Source: Rubrobacter tropicus (GTDB lineage: Bacteria; Actinomycetota; Rubrobacteria; Rubrobacterales; Rubrobacteraceae). Taken from it: DNA of 64,000 nucleotides. A program made the translations under genes and the position numbers. The stretch lies in NCBI RefSeq assembly GCF_011492945.1, contig NZ_CP045119.1, positions 3,906,001 to 3,970,000 of the forward strand, given 5' to 3'. Below, one piece after another: positions 61,431-64,000 of the stretch. Under the pieces are notes generated by a model, which made no database searches, was not told the origin of the DNA, and saw only the letters and a program-made list of their open reading frames with translations. Position 1 is the stretch's first letter, and every line of letters starts with the position of its first letter.

Positions 61431-62387
61431 CTAGGCCGCCTCGAGTTCGGGCGCTCCCTCAACCCGTGGGTCACCGTCCTCGACGGCCTCTATGATCGTC
61501 CTGACGGTCTTCTGGATGTTGGAGAGGGCCACCCTGACCACCTCCTTGCTCTCGGCCCAACGCGCCACGTAGGCGAAGGAATACCCCGAGGCGTCGATGC
61601 CGAAGTACGAGAGCATCGCGTACGCGACTCCTTCGGCCTCAGCCTCAAGCATAGGACGATCTTCCTCTGAAGCCGCCGCGTCGCAGTGCAGCAGGTGGTG
61701 GGCTAGCTCGTGGGCGAGCGTCTTCGCCCTCCCATCGGTCGGGAGCGTGCTCCTCAGGAGGATCCGCTTCTCCCGCAGGTGGTAGAGGCCGTTGGCGCCA
61801 GGGGAGAGAGCGTCGAGCTCCGCGTCGTCCTCCGAGACGGGCACGCCCTGCGACTTACAGAAGTCGAGCAATGATCGCCCGAGCGCACGTGCTACGTCGG
61901 AGTCACCACGGAGTGCCCTCGGCCTCGGCTTCTCCGGCATCGGCTCGGCTCCGGGGACCGGGTCGGTCTGGGAGACGTCGAAGATCTTGACGACCTTGAA
62001 GGAACAGAGCACGCGCGCCTCCTCCCCGCTCTCCTCGTCCTCGACGGTGCGGAAGATGGGCGCCAGTATCTTGAGTCCCTCCTCGCCGCGCCTCACCTGC
62101 CGACCGAGTTCTTGCCACCTCCTGTACCCTGCTACCCGGGTGGCGTTCGGCCTCTGGACCAGGACCAGCAGGGAGTTGTTCGCCGAGTACCGATGGAACC
62201 TCGCGGCGAAGGCGAGGTAGCGCTTGAACTCGTCCCCGTCCAGTATCCTCTCGACGCCGGCTTCGAGTAACTCCGTCGCCTCGCGCACCCTGCGGTCGCG
62301 CTTCTCGCCGCGCTCCATAGCCTTCCGTTCGTCGTTCGCCACGATGGTCCTTTCGTCTCGGTGGTTTCGCTCGTCGTGCCGCGTCAC
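61431..62387 (-). CDS. ArdC-like antirestriction/metallopeptidase protein
   Basis: 318 residues. N-terminal ArdC ssDNA-binding-type domain (FHRYSANNSLLVLVQRPNATRVAGYRRWQELGR) and C-terminal ImmA/IrrE-like zinc site LAHELAHHLLHCDA. Such proteins are carried on plasmids and integrative elements and protect incoming DNA. It belongs with the small genes and primase-like gene upstream on the same strand. Confidence 0.88.
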   Translation of the reverse strand: MTRHDERNHRDERTIVANDERKAMERGEKRDRRVREATELLEAGVERILDGDEFKRYLAFAARFHRYSANNSLLVLVQRPNATRVAGYRRWQELGRQVRRGEEGLKILAPIFRTVEDEESGEEARVLCSFKVVKIFDVSQTDPVPGAEPMPEKPRPRALRGDSDVARALGRSLLDFCKSQGVPVSEDDAELDALSPGANGLYHLREKRILLRSTLPTDGRAKTLAHELAHHLLHCDAAASEEDRPMLEAEAEGVAYAMLSYFGIDASGYSFAYVARWAESKEVVRVALSNIQKTVRTIIEAVEDGDPRVEGAPELEAA

Positions 62388-62617
62388 CGCGCGTCGTCGG
62401 TGCGCCGCCCTTCCGCGGCGGTCTCATCCGGCGGCCACGGTCCGCGGTGGCCCTTCAGCCGCGGGTACAGGTAGGAGAGGGCCCTTCCGGTCCCCTCGCA
62501 GTCGGGGCAAGGGGCGGTCCTCACCTCCGTCGGCGAACCGACGTGGACCACGCCGCCGAGGCAGCGGAGACACTCCCTCTCCACGTACTCGCGATCCGAT
62601 GCTGCCTTCCTGCTCAT
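62384..62617 (-). CDS. Small zinc-ribbon protein
   Basis: 77 residues. CLRCLGG and CPDCEGTGRA are CxxC pairs like the DnaJ central zinc fingers. It overlaps the ArdC-like gene by four bases and so is probably translated with it. Confidence 0.7.
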   Translation of the reverse strand: MSRKAASDREYVERECLRCLGGVVHVGSPTEVRTAPCPDCEGTGRALSYLYPRLKGHRGPWPPDETAAEGRRTDDAR

Positions 62618-62692
62618 GGCCGCGCTCGGTACCTCCTTCCGAGGCTTCCCGGGGACTCTCAGCGGTAGGCGGAGTCCCCGGGAAGTCGCTCC

Positions 62693-62971
62693 TCAGGCGA
62701 TCTCGCGTTCTCCCATGCGCAGCACCAGTTGTTCGTAGGGGTTCGCGAGGGCCAACTTCTCGACCGCGACATTCCGATCAGGTGCAGCGCGCTCGCCCGA
62801 AATCCGGTAGCCGCCGGGCAAGACCGTCGCGCGTTTCTCCAGGCCCGTCAGGTACCGCAACAGCAGGGCCTCGTTATCCCGCATCCTGTCCCGGATCCAA
62901 CGCAGTCTCTCGCGGTGGTAGTGGAGCTGCCTTGCCGCCAGCGCCGCCTGCCTCTCCGTCGGCGGGCCCAT
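62693..62971 (-). CDS. Small basic helical protein, unknown
   Basis: 92 residues, basic and helical (ARQLHYHRERLRWIRDRM), and overlapping the next gene upstream by one base (TGATG). No family is recognised; co-transcribed in the element module. Confidence 0.6.
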   Translation of the reverse strand: MGPPTERQAALAARQLHYHRERLRWIRDRMRDNEALLLRYLTGLEKRATVLPGGYRISGERAAPDRNVAVEKLALANPYEQLVLRMGEREIA

Positions 62972-63372
62972 CACGCCGCGGCCTTCCGCGCCAGCCGCAG
63001 ACGCTCGCGGACGAGCGCGAGCTCTTCGGCGGAGATCCGTCCCCACCTCCGATGTGACAGAAATCGGAAGTACCGCCGGCCGTAGCGGGCGAGGGTCGTC
63101 CTACCGCCCCAGGAGCCCCACTCGCGCCAGTCGGGCGCGTGCGTCTCCCGGTGCTCTTCTCTCGGGAGTTCCACGCGGGAGGACTCGATCCCCTCGACCA
63201 ACTCCTCGCGGGTCAGGTAATCGGTGTCTTCGATGCCGTAACGCATCGCCAGCTCATCGAACTCAAGAGCCAGCCCTATGCCCTCGCCGTCGAACTCGGT
63301 GTGCGCCGCCATCCTGTCGTAGGCCCGAAGCAGGTGCTGCGGCACCCTGTGGTGAACCTCCTTCGCGTCCAA
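62971..63372 (-). CDS. Small protein with EVHHRVP motif, unknown
   Basis: 133 residues from TTG with GGAAGGAGACGG upstream. EVHHRVPQHLLRAYD is reminiscent of an HNH/ββα-metal start, but the rest does not show a nuclease. The C-terminal part is basic (RYFRFLSHRRWGRIS). Likely part of the mobile module. Confidence 0.55.
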   Translation of the reverse strand: MDAKEVHHRVPQHLLRAYDRMAAHTEFDGEGIGLALEFDELAMRYGIEDTDYLTREELVEGIESSRVELPREEHRETHAPDWREWGSWGGRTTLARYGRRYFRFLSHRRWGRISAEELALVRERLRLARKAAA

Positions 63373-63529
63373 CCGTCTCCTTCCTCCTCCGCTCGGGCCG
63401 CTCTTCGGCTCCTTCGCTTTTTGGAGGAGCCGGAGAGTCGCGATACGGAAGGCGGGGAGGAATGGCGGGGACAAACTTCGCCGCGTCCAGGACGCGTGTG
63501 GAGCGGGGTGGGTCTGCCCCGGGGACGGC

Positions 63530-64000
63530 CTAGCCCGCGCTTCGCGCCAACGCGCGGGCCTTACCGACGGTGAGCGAGAGATACGCGTCGCCGTGGCGGC
63601 CCTTCTCCAGATACTTCTCCGAGATGCCGTGGGTAGAGTCGGTCATCACCGCCCAGACCTCCGCCTCCGTGTACCCGGCCGTGGACATGGCGAGGCACAC
63701 GGCGAAGTCGGCCTCCGAGCGGCTCGGGTAGGGTCTCCTTAAGCCGCGGTTGCCGCGTGAAACCAGATGTCGCATCCGGCCCGAGAGCCGGGAGACGTCG
63801 GGCGTCGGGTAGGGGCCGGTAGGACGACCACTCCGCGATACCGGTCGCGGCGGCTCCTCCGGCGGCAATGCCAACTCCAGCTCGCGTGGGTGGTAGCGGT
63901 CGTCGTTGAGCTCCAGCAGCCTCACGAAAGGTGCGGGTCCGTACTTGCGATTCCGGGTGCCGGGGGGCCTGAGGAGCTGCCCGAGGTCCCACCCCGACCG
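63530..64000 (-). CDS. Primase/replication-type protein, N-terminus beyond window
   Basis: 157 residues visible up to the window edge. GWDLGQLLRPPGTRNRKYG is the C-terminal signature of archaeo-eukaryotic-type primase/polymerase or RepB-like primase domains. SEADFAVCLAMSTAGYTEAEVWAVM and the rest resemble a PriCT-like helical tail. It suggests a self-replicating or integrative element that continues to the right. Confidence 0.65.
   Translation of the reverse strand, partial: RSGWDLGQLLRPPGTRNRKYGPAPFVRLLELNDDRYHPRELELALPPEEPPRPVSRSGRPTGPYPTPDVSRLSGRMRHLVSRGNRGLRRPYPSRSEADFAVCLAMSTAGYTEAEVWAVMTDSTHGISEKYLEKGRHGDAYLSLTVGKARALARSAG

Noticed and set aside
1-64000. CRISPR array
   Set aside because: The only tandem repeats seen are three 14-bp units without spacers, and no cas gene is present.

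Overview
The window reads as high-GC actinobacterial chromosome, most like the Rubrobacteria. That placement is an inference from the dense coding, frequent GTG and TTG starts, and the mix of nitrate respiration, DsbA-VKOR, VanW-type and NlpC/P60 wall proteins. No rRNA, tRNA or CRISPR array was found.

Layout. 1-9255: envelope and small membrane genes (partial sortase, double-DUF305 lipoprotein, rhodanese lipoprotein, LTA-synthase-like sulfatase, DUF1624 protein, VanW protein). 9256-12555: two secreted NlpC/P60 hydrolases. 12682-15114: a junction where a minus-strand gene and a plus-strand histidine kinase both lack their 5' ends. 15200-25335: membrane proteins, a lycopene-cyclase-like enzyme and an SDR, with two visibly damaged genes (an alcohol dehydrogenase with a frameshift and a nitroreductase remnant with an amber codon). 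26087-29842: Rieske ferredoxin, SDR-VKOR-DsbA cluster and small membrane proteins. 29861-39203: narKGHJI with a PAS-LuxR regulator and a CopD-like protein. 39470-42401: cupins, an Rrf2 regulator, a Crp/Fnr regulator and a hemerythrin gene. 43181-48314: a two-component system plus ABC exporter of the antimicrobial-peptide-resistance type, ending in an LPDTG-bearing membrane protein. 48668-57550: OsmC, ferredoxins, Fe-S assembly and repair proteins, glutamate synthase small subunit, a redoxin, a second Crp/Fnr regulator, a methyltransferase, a third cupin and another hemerythrin. 58317-59464: IS630-type transposase. 60490-61394: TPP riboswitch with tenA. 61431-64000: ArdC-like protein, small genes and a partial primase-like gene, probably the edge of an integrated element or plasmid-derived block.

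The strongest systems-level signal is a 19-bp palindrome, TATTAC-N7-GTAATA, found eight times in exact or near-exact form. Each copy lies just upstream of a gene for a Rieske ferredoxin, CopD-like protein, three cupins, the Rrf2 regulator, a 7Fe-type ferredoxin, a di-iron Fe-S repair protein, or a methyltransferase and Crp operon. Together with narKGHJI and four hemerythrin-like proteins, this suggests one local regulon for nitrate respiration, nitrosative stress and Fe-S repair. The Rrf2 protein with three cysteines is the best candidate regulator, but this is inferred.

Damage and mobility are the second theme: a frameshifted tenA copy, two in-frame amber codons, a frameshifted adh, a truncated-gene junction and a 145-bp MITE-like inverted repeat. 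Some of these could be sequencing or assembly errors; reads are needed to tell.
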